Shown here: positions 1-5,374 of the stretch, in pieces | How the letters are laid out: each line of letters begins with the position of its first letter | How positions within the stretch are numbered: the first letter of the stretch is position 1 | Assembly: GCA_016882165.1 (NCBI GenBank) | Contig: VHBV01000090.1 | Span: 1-5,374, forward strand | From: Candidatus Pelagibacterales bacterium | Lineage (GTDB): Bacteria; Pseudomonadota; Alphaproteobacteria; Rickettsiales; UBA1997 | DNA length: 5,374 nucleotides | Direction of reading: 5' to 3' | Notes under the pieces: generated by a model | Databases searched by the model: none | What the model saw: the letters and a program-made list of their open reading frames with translations, nothing else | What the model was told of the DNA's origin: nothing | Program-made: the position numbers and the translations under genes

Positions 1-1058
1 CCCATTCTTACAAGCTCCATAATATGCATAAAACGATTTTCAAATATATTTTCTTCTATAGTTGAAACACCATCTGCTACAGTCATCAAAGACATGAACT
101 GAGCTTGCATATCAGTTGGAAAACCAGGAAAAGGATGAGTTGAGATGCTAACAGATTTGATAACATCGGATGATCTTTTAACCTCAATTTCATTATCAGA
201 AATCTGGGTCAATTGCAAACCAGATTTTTCTAGCTCTTCTTTAAAACCTCCAAAAAGTGATAACTCAACTCCTTTTAATTTCAAACAACCATCAGTGATT
301 CCAGCCGCAATAGCATAGGTTCCAGCTTCAATTCTGTCAGCAATTATATGGTGTCTTGCCGCATGAAGTTTTTCTACTCCTTTAACTATGATTCTTGAAG
401 TTCCAGCGCCTTCAATTTTGGCACCCATAGCATTTAAGCATTTTGCTAAATCAATAATTTCAGGTTCGCAAGCAGCGTTGTTTATAATTGTTTCTCCTTC
501 AGCAAGAGAAGCAGCCATTAGAGTACTTTGAGTTGCACCAACTGAAACTTTTTCAAAATTAATTTCAGAACCTTTAAGTTTTCCATCTACTGTAGCTTCA
601 ACATAACCACTGACTAACTCAATTTTAGCTCCAAGTTTTTCCATCGCTTTTAAATGCAAATCTACTGGACGAGTACCAATTGCACAACCTCCAGGAAGAG
701 AAACTTTAGCTTTTCCAAAACGCGCTAAAAGCGGACCTAAAATTAAAATTGAGGCACGCATTTTACAAACCAAGTCGTAAGGAGCTACCGGATTTGAAAT
801 TTCATTCGCATTTAAAATCATCACTCTTCCTTGATGACCATCATTTTTTGGCGTTCCATCAAGGTGAATTGTGATACCTAAATTTGCCAATAAATTTGCC
901 ATCGTGGAAATGTCGGCAACATGTGGAACATTTGTTAGAGTAAGCTTTTCTTCAGTTAGAATTGATGCAACCATCAATGGTAAAGCGGCATTTTTTGCAC
1001 CAGCAATACAAACTTCGCCATGCAATTTATTGCCGCCTTTAATTAAAAGTTTTTTCAT
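1..1058 (-). CDS. murA: UDP-N-acetylglucosamine 1-carboxyvinyltransferase MurA, C-terminus cut off by the window edge
   Basis: This cytoplasmic enzyme transfers enolpyruvate from phosphoenolpyruvate to UDP-GlcNAc, the first committed step of peptidoglycan synthesis. Reading leftward from the ATG at 1058-1056, 352 codons are open to the edge; about 70 further residues are expected from the family length of about 420-430. Visible motifs are GAKNAALP with Lys22 and Asn23, PGGCAIGTRP with the catalytic and fosfomycin-target Cys125 (Cys115 in E. coli) and Arg130, FPTDMQAQ with Asp316 (Asp305 in E. coli), and ENRFMH near the cut end. A segment of about ten residues around 68-78 is extra relative to E. 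coli MurA and resembles the longer loop of alphaproteobacterial MurA. A cysteine at the key position predicts fosfomycin sensitivity at the target level. The start lies 11 bases after the stop of the upstream lipoprotein gene, so the gene is probably the third of an operon with pepA. No Shine-Dalgarno sequence is seen. The identification is secure. Confidence 0.97.
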   Translation of the reverse strand, partial: MKKLLIKGGNKLHGEVCIAGAKNAALPLMVASILTEEKLTLTNVPHVADISTMANLLANLGITIHLDGTPKNDGHQGRVMILNANEISNPVAPYDLVCKMRASILILGPLLARFGKAKVSLPGGCAIGTRPVDLHLKAMEKLGAKIELVSGYVEATVDGKLKGSEINFEKVSVGATQSTLMAASLAEGETIINNAACEPEIIDLAKCLNAMGAKIEGAGTSRIIVKGVEKLHAARHHIIADRIEAGTYAIAAGITDGCLKLKGVELSLFGGFKEELEKSGLQLTQISDNEIEVKRSSDVIKSVSISTHPFPGFPTDMQAQFMSLMTVADGVSTIEENIFENRFMHIMELVRM

Positions 1059-1069
1059 GATAAATTTAG

Positions 1070-1384
1070 TTAGAAATCTTGTCCTTTAACAATTAAACAA
1101 GATTCTGCTTTTATTAGCATAACATTATGATAAGTACGTTCAATTGAATGAATTTTTTTAATTTTAGTTTTTGTTTTAATTGCATTTAAACCAGAATTAC
1201 CAACTGAAATAAATCCACCATAGTTATTACTACATATTACAAACTCAGAAACAGCATTTACATATGGGTCATAGTACAATATTTCTTTTACATCTGTGTA
1301 AAAAACCCCAGGACCTGAAGGTGGATTTGTTATAGCACAAGAAGATGATATAACTAGTGCTAAGACAGCAATGACTTTTTTCAT
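1070..1384 (-). CDS. Small TRL-like family lipoprotein
   Basis: The product has 104 residues. Residues 1-15 form a short lipoprotein-type signal peptide: MKK, a hydrophobic stretch AVLALVI, then SSS before Cys16, the expected lipidation site, although the -3 position is Ser rather than the usual Leu. The mature part begins with a Pro/Gly-rich stretch and GVFYTDVK (26-33), and ends with a KIKKIHSIERTYHNVML block (74-90). This pattern of PP.G..YTDVK followed by a basic IKKIH segment resembles TRL-like (Pfam TRL) lipoproteins, whose function is unknown. Cys51 and Cys96 remain in the mature chain and could form a disulphide. Asp34 is absent at +2; residue 17 is Ala, so in a gram-negative cell the protein would be expected to go to the outer membrane. 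The gene starts 2 bases after the pepA stop and ends 11 bases before murA, so it is probably co-transcribed with both. The family assignment is from memory of the motif pattern; the lipoprotein call is firmer. Confidence 0.75.
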   Translation of the reverse strand: MKKVIAVLALVISSSCAITNPPSGPGVFYTDVKEILYYDPYVNAVSEFVICSNNYGGFISVGNSGLNAIKTKTKIKKIHSIERTYHNVMLIKAESCLIVKGQDF

Positions 1385-1386
1385 AA

Positions 1387-2874
1387 TTATTTTTCGTAAT
1401 TGTTAATAATAAATTGATTTAACAAGCGCACACCGTAACCAGTAGCACCTTTGACTGCCATTGGATCACCCTTACCTTTCCAAGCAACGCCTGCAATATC
1501 AAGATGAGCCCATTTAGTTTTACCAATAAAGCGCTGTAAAAATTGTGCTGCAGTACCACTTCCTGCACCTCTGCCACTACCAACATTTTTCATATCTGCG
1601 ATGTCAGAGTTAATCATTTCATCATAAGCATCTCCAAGCGGCATTCTCCATAAAGTCTCTGCCGTTTCTTTTCCAGCTTGTTCAAGTTGTTTTGCCAAAT
1701 TATCATCATTTGAAAACATTCCCGCATGAACATCTGCAAGTGCTACAATAATTGCACCTGTCAAAGTTGCCAAATCAACAATAAGTTTTGGTTTAAATTT
1801 AGTATTAGTATAATGTAGAGCGTCAGCTAGAACTAATCTACCTTCAGCATCAGTGTTTACAATTTCAATTGTTTGGCCAGACATTGATTTAACAACGTCA
1901 CCTGGTCTTTGAGCAGAACCAGAAGGCATATTTTCAACCAAACCAATAACACCAACAACATTTACTTTAGCTTTTCTTTGAGCCAGCAAACGTAACAAAC
2001 CCACCACCACAGCAGAACCAGCCATATCAGTTTTCATATCTTCCATGTTTTGAGCAGGTTTAATCGAAATTCCACCCGTATCAAAAGTTACACCCTTTCC
2101 TACGAATGCCAAAGGTTGTTCTTTAGAGTTTTTTGCACCATTCCATTTTAATACAACTAATTGCGATTCTTTAATACTTCCTTGTCCAACTCCAAGCAAA
2201 GAATTCATTCCCAATTTTTTCATTTCAGATTCACCCAGAACTTGTACTTCTAATCCTTCTTTTTTCAGAGTTTTACAAATTTCAGCATAAGTTTCTGGAT
2301 TTAAAACGTTACAAGGCTCAGAAACCAAATCACGAACAAAGAAAACGTTTTCAGCAACAACTTTTAATCCATCAAAAATCTTTTCAGATTTTGCAATATC
2401 AGAAACAACAAAACTCAGTGATTTAAGTTTTAGTTCTTTGTTTTTCTTTTTATCTTCAAAATATTTATTGAAACGATAAGATTGCAAAAGAGAACCAAAT
2501 GCAACTTCTCCAACATTATCAGTTTTATTATTATAACTCTTAATATTGCCTTTATCATCTAATTCATATCCCAAAAACACTGTTGCATCTTTAATTTTAG
2601 AAGAATTTAGAAAAGCTGTAATTCTTGAACCAAGTCTTTGTAAAGCAAGATTATCAACTTTTTTCTCTTCACCCAAACCTGCAACCACTAAAACTTTATC
2701 AAGAAAAGCCACAAGATTAATTTGACCATACTTTCCTTCAAAATCAAAATTTTCTTTAGCATATTTAACCAATTTCGACTTTGATTTTTTAACTTGCTCT
2801 TCACTTAAAACAATTACTGCTACTGAGTTTTTTAATGCAGAAATTGAAGAAATTTTTGAAAAATTTATTTTCAT
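1387..2874 (-). CDS. pepA: Leucyl (cytosol) aminopeptidase, peptidase family M17
   Basis: This 495-residue protein is close to the usual length of about 500 for PepA, a cytoplasmic hexameric di-metal aminopeptidase that removes N-terminal residues from peptides. The N-terminal macro-like domain covers about residues 1-170 and the catalytic domain about 180-490. All active-site residues are present, numbered about ten lower than in E. coli: Lys260 and Asp265 in GKGVTFDTGG, Lys272 in ISIKP, Asp283 in MKTDMAG, and Asp342, Glu344 and Arg346 in the family signature NTDAEGRL (340-347). The N-terminal domain is lysine-rich. The ATG at 2874 is the first gene of the leftward cluster and faces the transporter gene across 127 bases. 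E. coli PepA also acts as a DNA-binding repressor and Xer cofactor; nothing here shows whether this one does. No Shine-Dalgarno sequence precedes the start (the bases before it read tagcaatcaa). Confidence 0.97.
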   Translation of the reverse strand: MKINFSKISSISALKNSVAVIVLSEEQVKKSKSKLVKYAKENFDFEGKYGQINLVAFLDKVLVVAGLGEEKKVDNLALQRLGSRITAFLNSSKIKDATVFLGYELDDKGNIKSYNNKTDNVGEVAFGSLLQSYRFNKYFEDKKKNKELKLKSLSFVVSDIAKSEKIFDGLKVVAENVFFVRDLVSEPCNVLNPETYAEICKTLKKEGLEVQVLGESEMKKLGMNSLLGVGQGSIKESQLVVLKWNGAKNSKEQPLAFVGKGVTFDTGGISIKPAQNMEDMKTDMAGSAVVVGLLRLLAQRKAKVNVVGVIGLVENMPSGSAQRPGDVVKSMSGQTIEIVNTDAEGRLVLADALHYTNTKFKPKLIVDLATLTGAIIVALADVHAGMFSNDDNLAKQLEQAGKETAETLWRMPLGDAYDEMINSDIADMKNVGSGRGAGSGTAAQFLQRFIGKTKWAHLDIAGVAWKGKGDPMAVKGATGYGVRLLNQFIINNYEK

Positions 2875-2912
2875 TTGATTGCTACATAATAATTAATAAA
2901 ATTGGGAAGTTT

Positions 2913-2937
2913 TTTACTAAAAAGATTTTTTAGTAAA
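2913..2937. repeat. Perfect 11-bp inverted repeat in the divergent intergenic region
   Basis: The arms TTTACTAAAAA (2913-2923) and TTTTTAGTAAA (2927-2937) are exactly complementary and are separated by GAT. The repeat lies between two genes that point away from each other, so it is not expected to end either transcript. The stem is almost all A-T, which argues against a strong terminator and fits a protein-binding palindrome better. Its left arm overlaps a weak leftward promoter candidate for pepA (TTTAGT, the reverse of 2916-2921, then 17 bases, then TATTAA, the reverse of 2893-2898). In such AT-rich DNA a palindrome of this kind could arise by chance, although 11 of 11 is notable. Confidence 0.6.
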
Positions 2938-2948
2938 TTATTGCTGAC

Positions 2949-2976
2949 AACAGAATTTGCAATTTAAAAATCTGTT
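2949..2976. repeat. Imperfect inverted repeat upstream of the EamA transporter gene
   Basis: The arms AACAGAATTT (2949-2958) and AAAATCTGTT (2967-2976) pair at 9 of 10 positions, the exception being an A/A mismatch at 2955/2970, around an 8-base loop. The repeat lies 11 bases to the right of the perfect palindrome and covers the position where the -35 element of the transporter promoter would fall, so it could be an operator. It is followed by TTTATTTACTT, so on the plus strand it also looks like a weak hairpin with a T-rich tail, but no gene ends upstream of it. Confidence 0.4.
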
Positions 2977-2993
2977 TTATTTACTTATATAAT
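2964..2993 (+). promoter_or_regulatory. Candidate sigma70-type promoter for the EamA-to-ccoN cluster
   Basis: A perfect TATAAT lies at 2988-2993. The best upstream partner is TTAAAA (2964-2969), which matches TTGACA at 4 of 6 positions with an 18-base spacer, so the -35 element is weak. Transcription starting about 7 bases after the -10 box would begin at about 3000, only a base or two before the ATG at 3002. The mRNA would then be leaderless or nearly so, consistent with the lack of a Shine-Dalgarno sequence. No other promoter is obvious before ccoN, as the downstream junctions are too tight. A TATAAT match by chance is possible in AT-rich DNA. Confidence 0.4.
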
Positions 2994-3001
2994 CAAAAAT
3001 A

Positions 3002-3907
3002 ATGAAGAACGAACAACTAAAAAATTTTCTTCTCTTACTTTCTCTTGGACTTTGTTGGGGTCCGTCCTTTTTATTTATAAAGGTTGCAATTGAGCATATT
3101 CCACCAATAACTCTTACTTTCCTTAGAATAACAATTGGTGCTATTATTCTTTACACAATACTAGAAATTCGTCACACAAAATTACCTAAATTTGGAAAGT
3201 GTTGGAAACACTTCACAATAATGGCTTTTTTCAGCAGTGCAATTCCCTTCAGCTTATTTGGTTTTGGCGAAAAATATGTTGATAGCTCTCTGGCCGCAGT
3301 TATAAATGGCTCAACTCCTCTATTTACAATAATAATTGCTCATTTAGCAACTGAAAATGACCGTTTAAACACTAATAAAATTATTGGTTCAATAATTGGA
3401 TTCTTTGGATTAATTCTATTAATTTTCCCTTCTTTAACAAACTCAAATTCAAGTTTTTTAGGAGTTTTATGCGTAACAACCGCCTCAATTTGTTATAGCA
3501 TTGCTTTCATATACTCGAAAAAATACATACAAGGATTTAAGCCACTAGTAGTTCCAACTGCACAACTTATAATGTCAGCAATAATTTTACTACCAACATC
3601 ATTAATTTTAGAGAATCCATTTGAAATTAACTATGTTTCTTTACCATCAATTCTGTGCGTCTTTGCTCTTGGTATTTTAGGAAGCGCGATTGCTTTCATA
3701 ATTTACTACAAACTACTAAATGATACCAGTGCTTCTTATACTTCTATGGTTAACTACATAACTCCAATATTTGGAGCTATTTTAGGATATATGGTTTTAG
3801 ATGAAAACTTGGGTTGGAATGGAGTTATTGGAGCAATTTTTATCATTTTTGGAGTTATGATAAGCAATAACATTATTAAGAAAAAATATATTACAAAATG
3901 GATATAA
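3002..3907 (+). CDS. DMT-superfamily transporter with two EamA domains
   Basis: The 301-residue inner-membrane protein has about ten hydrophobic helices (roughly 8-29, 35-55, 68-88, 95-115, 127-145, 150-172, 183-203, 212-238, 245-266 and 270-290), which is the standard length and fold of the EamA branch of the drug/metabolite transporter superfamily. The two repeats are recognisable: the first has WGPSFLFIKVAI (19-30), FLR (40-42) and INGSTPLFTII (101-111), and the second has VNYITPIFGAILGY (250-263) followed by E268 and a final glycine-rich helix. The C-terminus is lysine-rich (IIKKKYITK), so it is probably cytoplasmic. The substrate cannot be told from sequence; members export amino acids or drugs, and some in intracellular alphaproteobacteria import metabolites. 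The gene is the first of the rightward cluster, and its last 10 bases overlap the next gene. Confidence 0.93.
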   Translation: MKNEQLKNFLLLLSLGLCWGPSFLFIKVAIEHIPPITLTFLRITIGAIILYTILEIRHTKLPKFGKCWKHFTIMAFFSSAIPFSLFGFGEKYVDSSLAAVINGSTPLFTIIIAHLATENDRLNTNKIIGSIIGFFGLILLIFPSLTNSNSSFLGVLCVTTASICYSIAFIYSKKYIQGFKPLVVPTAQLIMSAIILLPTSLILENPFEINYVSLPSILCVFALGILGSAIAFIIYYKLLNDTSASYTSMVNYITPIFGAILGYMVLDENLGWNGVIGAIFIIFGVMISNNIIKKKYITKWI

Positions 3908-4281
3908 CACCTCTAATACCTAAGGGTCGTAATCTTATAAATTCTTACAGTGAAAATAATTTTACAATATCTGAAAAAGAATTTACTGGATCAATTATTT
4001 TACAACCAACAGTTGTAGAAGAAATATCATTTCAAGAAAATGATCTAGATAACGAAGAAAAATTTTTAAATTTATTTACAAAAATAAATATCTCAGAAAC
4101 AGAAATAATCTTAATTGGAACAGGAAATATTCACAAAATAATTAATTATAGTTTAAAACAAAAACTAAGAAATAACTTTCCTAATATTTCAATTAGTGAA
4201 ATGACAACATCTGCAGCATGTAGAACTTTCAATATTTTAACTTTAGAAGATCGAAAAGTTGCAGCTATTTTGATAAAATAA
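3898..4281 (+). CDS. Mth938-like domain protein (DUF498 / NDUFAF3 family)
   Basis: This 127-residue soluble protein belongs to the Mth938-like family, which includes the mitochondrial complex I assembly factor NDUFAF3. Matching family features in order are DITPLIPKGRNLINSY at the N-terminus (2-17), F..S.KEF.GSIILQPT (22-38), the ILIGTG turn (71-76), and the strongly conserved C-terminal block EMTTSAACRTFNIL (101-114) followed by DRKVAAILI (118-126). The ATG at 3898 is supported because the family consensus begins at its second residue. It lies inside the end of the transporter gene (10-base overlap), suggesting translational coupling. Cys108 sits in the conserved block. The bacterial role is not established; a respiratory assembly role is inferred from NDUFAF3 and from the cbb3 oxidase gene downstream. 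Codon use is very A-rich. Confidence 0.92.
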   Translation: MDITPLIPKGRNLINSYSENNFTISEKEFTGSIILQPTVVEEISFQENDLDNEEKFLNLFTKINISETEIILIGTGNIHKIINYSLKQKLRNNFPNISISEMTTSAACRTFNILTLEDRKVAAILIK

Positions 4282-4294
4282 ATTCAAAAACAAA

Positions 4295-5032
4295 TTGAAC
4301 TCAGATACAACAATTATCTTATCTCTAATTAGTCTTGGCCTCCTAGGTGGATTCAGTCATTGTATTGGTATGTGCTCACCATTTGTTTTGAGTCAAGTCA
4401 ACTCAAGGCTTGAATCTATATCAATTTCAAAATTCTCAAATTTTGAAAAACTGAAAAATCTTGCATTAATACCTTATCATTTGGGAAGAATTTCAACTTA
4501 CAGTTTGATTGGAATTATTTGCTCTTTATTTTCTCAAAATATAAAAAAAATTCAGGAATTTCAAGCTATATCAGCTCTATTATTAATGATCGCTTCCTTT
4601 GCCTTTCTAGGTCTTTTATTTGAAAAAAACTTTTTTAATTTCTCTTTCTCAAAACTAAAAAACAAATTGCCATTTAAATCAAAAACCTTAGAAATTTTAG
4701 CACATAAAATTCACCTTCAAAAAATTTTACAGTTTTTGTTTAAAAACCCTAAAGGTTTGAAAGGCTATTTACTTGGATTAATTCTTGGTTTTATTCCTTG
4801 CGGACTTTTATATAGCGCTTTTTTACTAGCAGCTTCAATATCATCGCCTTTAATGGCTGGTTTAGGCATGCTTTTGTTTGGAATTTCAACTTTCCCAGCA
4901 CTTTTTTTAAGCGCATCAGGTGGATATTTTTTCTTAAGAAATTTAAAAAAAGAATTTAAAATTTTTTCTAAAATTGTGATTATAATTAATTTTATAACAC
5001 TTTTTGTAATGGCAATTTCGTTAATCAGTTAA
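4295..5032 (+). CDS. SafE / DsbD_2-type membrane protein next to the cbb3 oxidase gene, TTG start
   Basis: The 245-residue inner-membrane protein has about six helices and resembles the family annotated as sulfite exporter TauE/SafE or cytochrome c biogenesis transmembrane region (DsbD_2). Helix 1 carries GGFSHCIGMCSPFVLSQ with His22, Cys23, Met26 and Cys27, a cluster that could bind a metal such as copper or act in thiol chemistry. YHLGRISTYSLIG (61-73) and GLILGFIPCGLLYSAFLLAA (161-180, with Pro168-Cys169) are further family blocks. A positively charged loop (about 111-155) separates the two halves. The start must be the TTG at 4295: the reading frame has a stop at 4274-4276 and no ATG or GTG between it and the motif. 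Genes of this type often occur in cbb3 oxidase clusters; here ccoN begins 3 bases after the stop. A role in oxidase maturation or copper handling is inference, and sulfite export is not supported by anything seen. Confidence 0.88.
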   Translation: MNSDTTIILSLISLGLLGGFSHCIGMCSPFVLSQVNSRLESISISKFSNFEKLKNLALIPYHLGRISTYSLIGIICSLFSQNIKKIQEFQAISALLLMIASFAFLGLLFEKNFFNFSFSKLKNKLPFKSKTLEILAHKIHLQKILQFLFKNPKGLKGYLLGLILGFIPCGLLYSAFLLAASISSPLMAGLGMLLFGISTFPALFLSASGGYFFLRNLKKEFKIFSKIVIIINFITLFVMAISLIS

Positions 5033-5035
5033 AAA

Positions 5036-5374
5036 ATGTCTGTCACAGAATCTTCAAATAATACAAATTACAATTACGATATTGTAAAGCTCTTCACAAT
5101 TGCTGCCACATTTTGGGGAATTGTTGGTTTTTCTGCTGGTGTTTTAATAGCTTTTCAGCTTGCATTTCCTTTGCTTAACTTAGACATTGAATACTTAAGT
5201 TTTGGAAGGTTACGCCCTCTTCATACATCTGCTGTAATTTTTGCTTTTGGTGGCAATGCCCTTTTTGCAACAAGCCTTTTCGTTGTCCAAAGAACATCAC
5301 AAGTAAGACTTTGGGGATCCGATAAATTACTCAAATTCATTTTTTGGGGCTACCAAGCTTTTATAGTTATGGCA
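5036..5374 (+). CDS. ccoN: cbb3-type cytochrome c oxidase subunit I (CcoN), N-terminal 113 residues only
   Basis: CcoN is the catalytic, haem- and copper-bearing membrane subunit of the high-affinity cbb3 terminal oxidase used under low oxygen. From the ATG at 5036, 113 codons stay open to the window edge, against about 470-490 for the complete protein. The first helix (about 18-47) is followed by the highly conserved FGRLRPLHTSAVIFAFGGNAL block (56-76); His63 matches the N-terminal low-spin haem b ligand (His60 in the Pseudomonas stutzeri structure). VVQRT (83-87) and FWGYQAFIV (103-111) continue the family pattern. The first 15 residues are a polar, Asn-rich cytoplasmic tail. The proteobacterial form of the motif and the lack of a CcoNO-type sequence help place the organism. 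Only three bases separate it from the SafE-type gene, and ccoO, ccoQ and ccoP are expected beyond the edge. No FNR or FixK box is seen before it. Confidence 0.96.
   Translation, partial: MSVTESSNNTNYNYDIVKLFTIAATFWGIVGFSAGVLIAFQLAFPLLNLDIEYLSFGRLRPLHTSAVIFAFGGNALFATSLFVVQRTSQVRLWGSDKLLKFIFWGYQAFIVMA

Noticed and set aside
831..844. TTGATGACCATCAT, a 9-of-10 match to the FNR/FixK box (TTGAT-N4-ATCAA)
   Set aside because: It lies inside the murA coding region, encoding part of its extra loop, far from any gene start, so it is probably a chance match despite the nearby cbb3 oxidase gene.
1059..1069. A terminator or promoter between the lipoprotein gene and murA
   Set aside because: The gap is only 11 bases with no hairpin or promoter-like elements; read-through as one operon is simpler.
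871..1089. A plus-strand open frame of 72 codons
   Set aside because: It lies antisense to the well-supported murA start region, has no family resemblance and has no promoter or ribosome-binding signal; it is a shadow frame.
2913..2937. Reading the perfect palindrome as a transcription terminator
   Set aside because: No gene points into it from either side and the stem is nearly all A-T, so a terminator role is unlikely.
4388..4406. Inverted repeat TTGAGT-N7-ACTCAA inside the SafE-type gene
   Set aside because: The arms are only 6 bp, and it lies within coding sequence without a nearby promoter; such repeats are expected by chance.

Overview
The window is AT-rich chromosomal DNA, roughly one third G+C by eye, from what looks like an alphaproteobacterium, possibly a reduced-genome or host-associated lineage. 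The lineage is inferred from protein features. MurA carries an extra loop before its catalytic cysteine and a PGGCAIGTRP motif of the alphaproteobacterial kind. The small Mth938/NDUFAF3-like protein matches the alphaproteobacterial form from its first residues. The start of CcoN (FGRLRPLHTSAVIFAFGG) is proteobacterial rather than the Bacteroidetes CcoNO type. No phage, IS element, CRISPR array, tRNA or rRNA is visible, and coding density is very high.

Layout: two divergent gene clusters share one intergenic region of 127 bases (2875-3001). The leftward cluster reads pepA (M17 leucyl aminopeptidase), then a TRL-like small lipoprotein, then murA, which runs off the left edge. Its spacings are only 2 and 11 bases, so it is probably one operon. 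The rightward cluster reads an EamA/DMT transporter, an Mth938-like (NDUFAF3 family) protein, a SafE/DsbD_2-type membrane protein and ccoN, which runs off the right edge. Its junctions are a 10-base overlap, a 13-base gap and a 3-base gap, so it is probably also one operon.

How the genes fit together: the right half appears to lead into a cbb3-type cytochrome oxidase locus. A SafE-type membrane protein with a conserved His/Cys/Met patch, often found near cbb3 genes and suspected of a role in metal handling or cytochrome biogenesis, comes directly before the catalytic subunit gene. The Mth938-like protein is related to a mitochondrial complex I assembly factor, so two of the three genes before ccoN have plausible links to respiratory-chain assembly. 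The left half is housekeeping: peptide turnover and the first committed step of peptidoglycan synthesis, with a small uncharacterised lipoprotein between them.

The least explained parts are the divergent intergenic region, which holds two adjacent inverted repeats and a consensus -10 box placed so that the transporter mRNA could be almost leaderless, and the absence of a recognisable Shine-Dalgarno sequence before any of the seven starts. I see no clear new system; the findings are modest.
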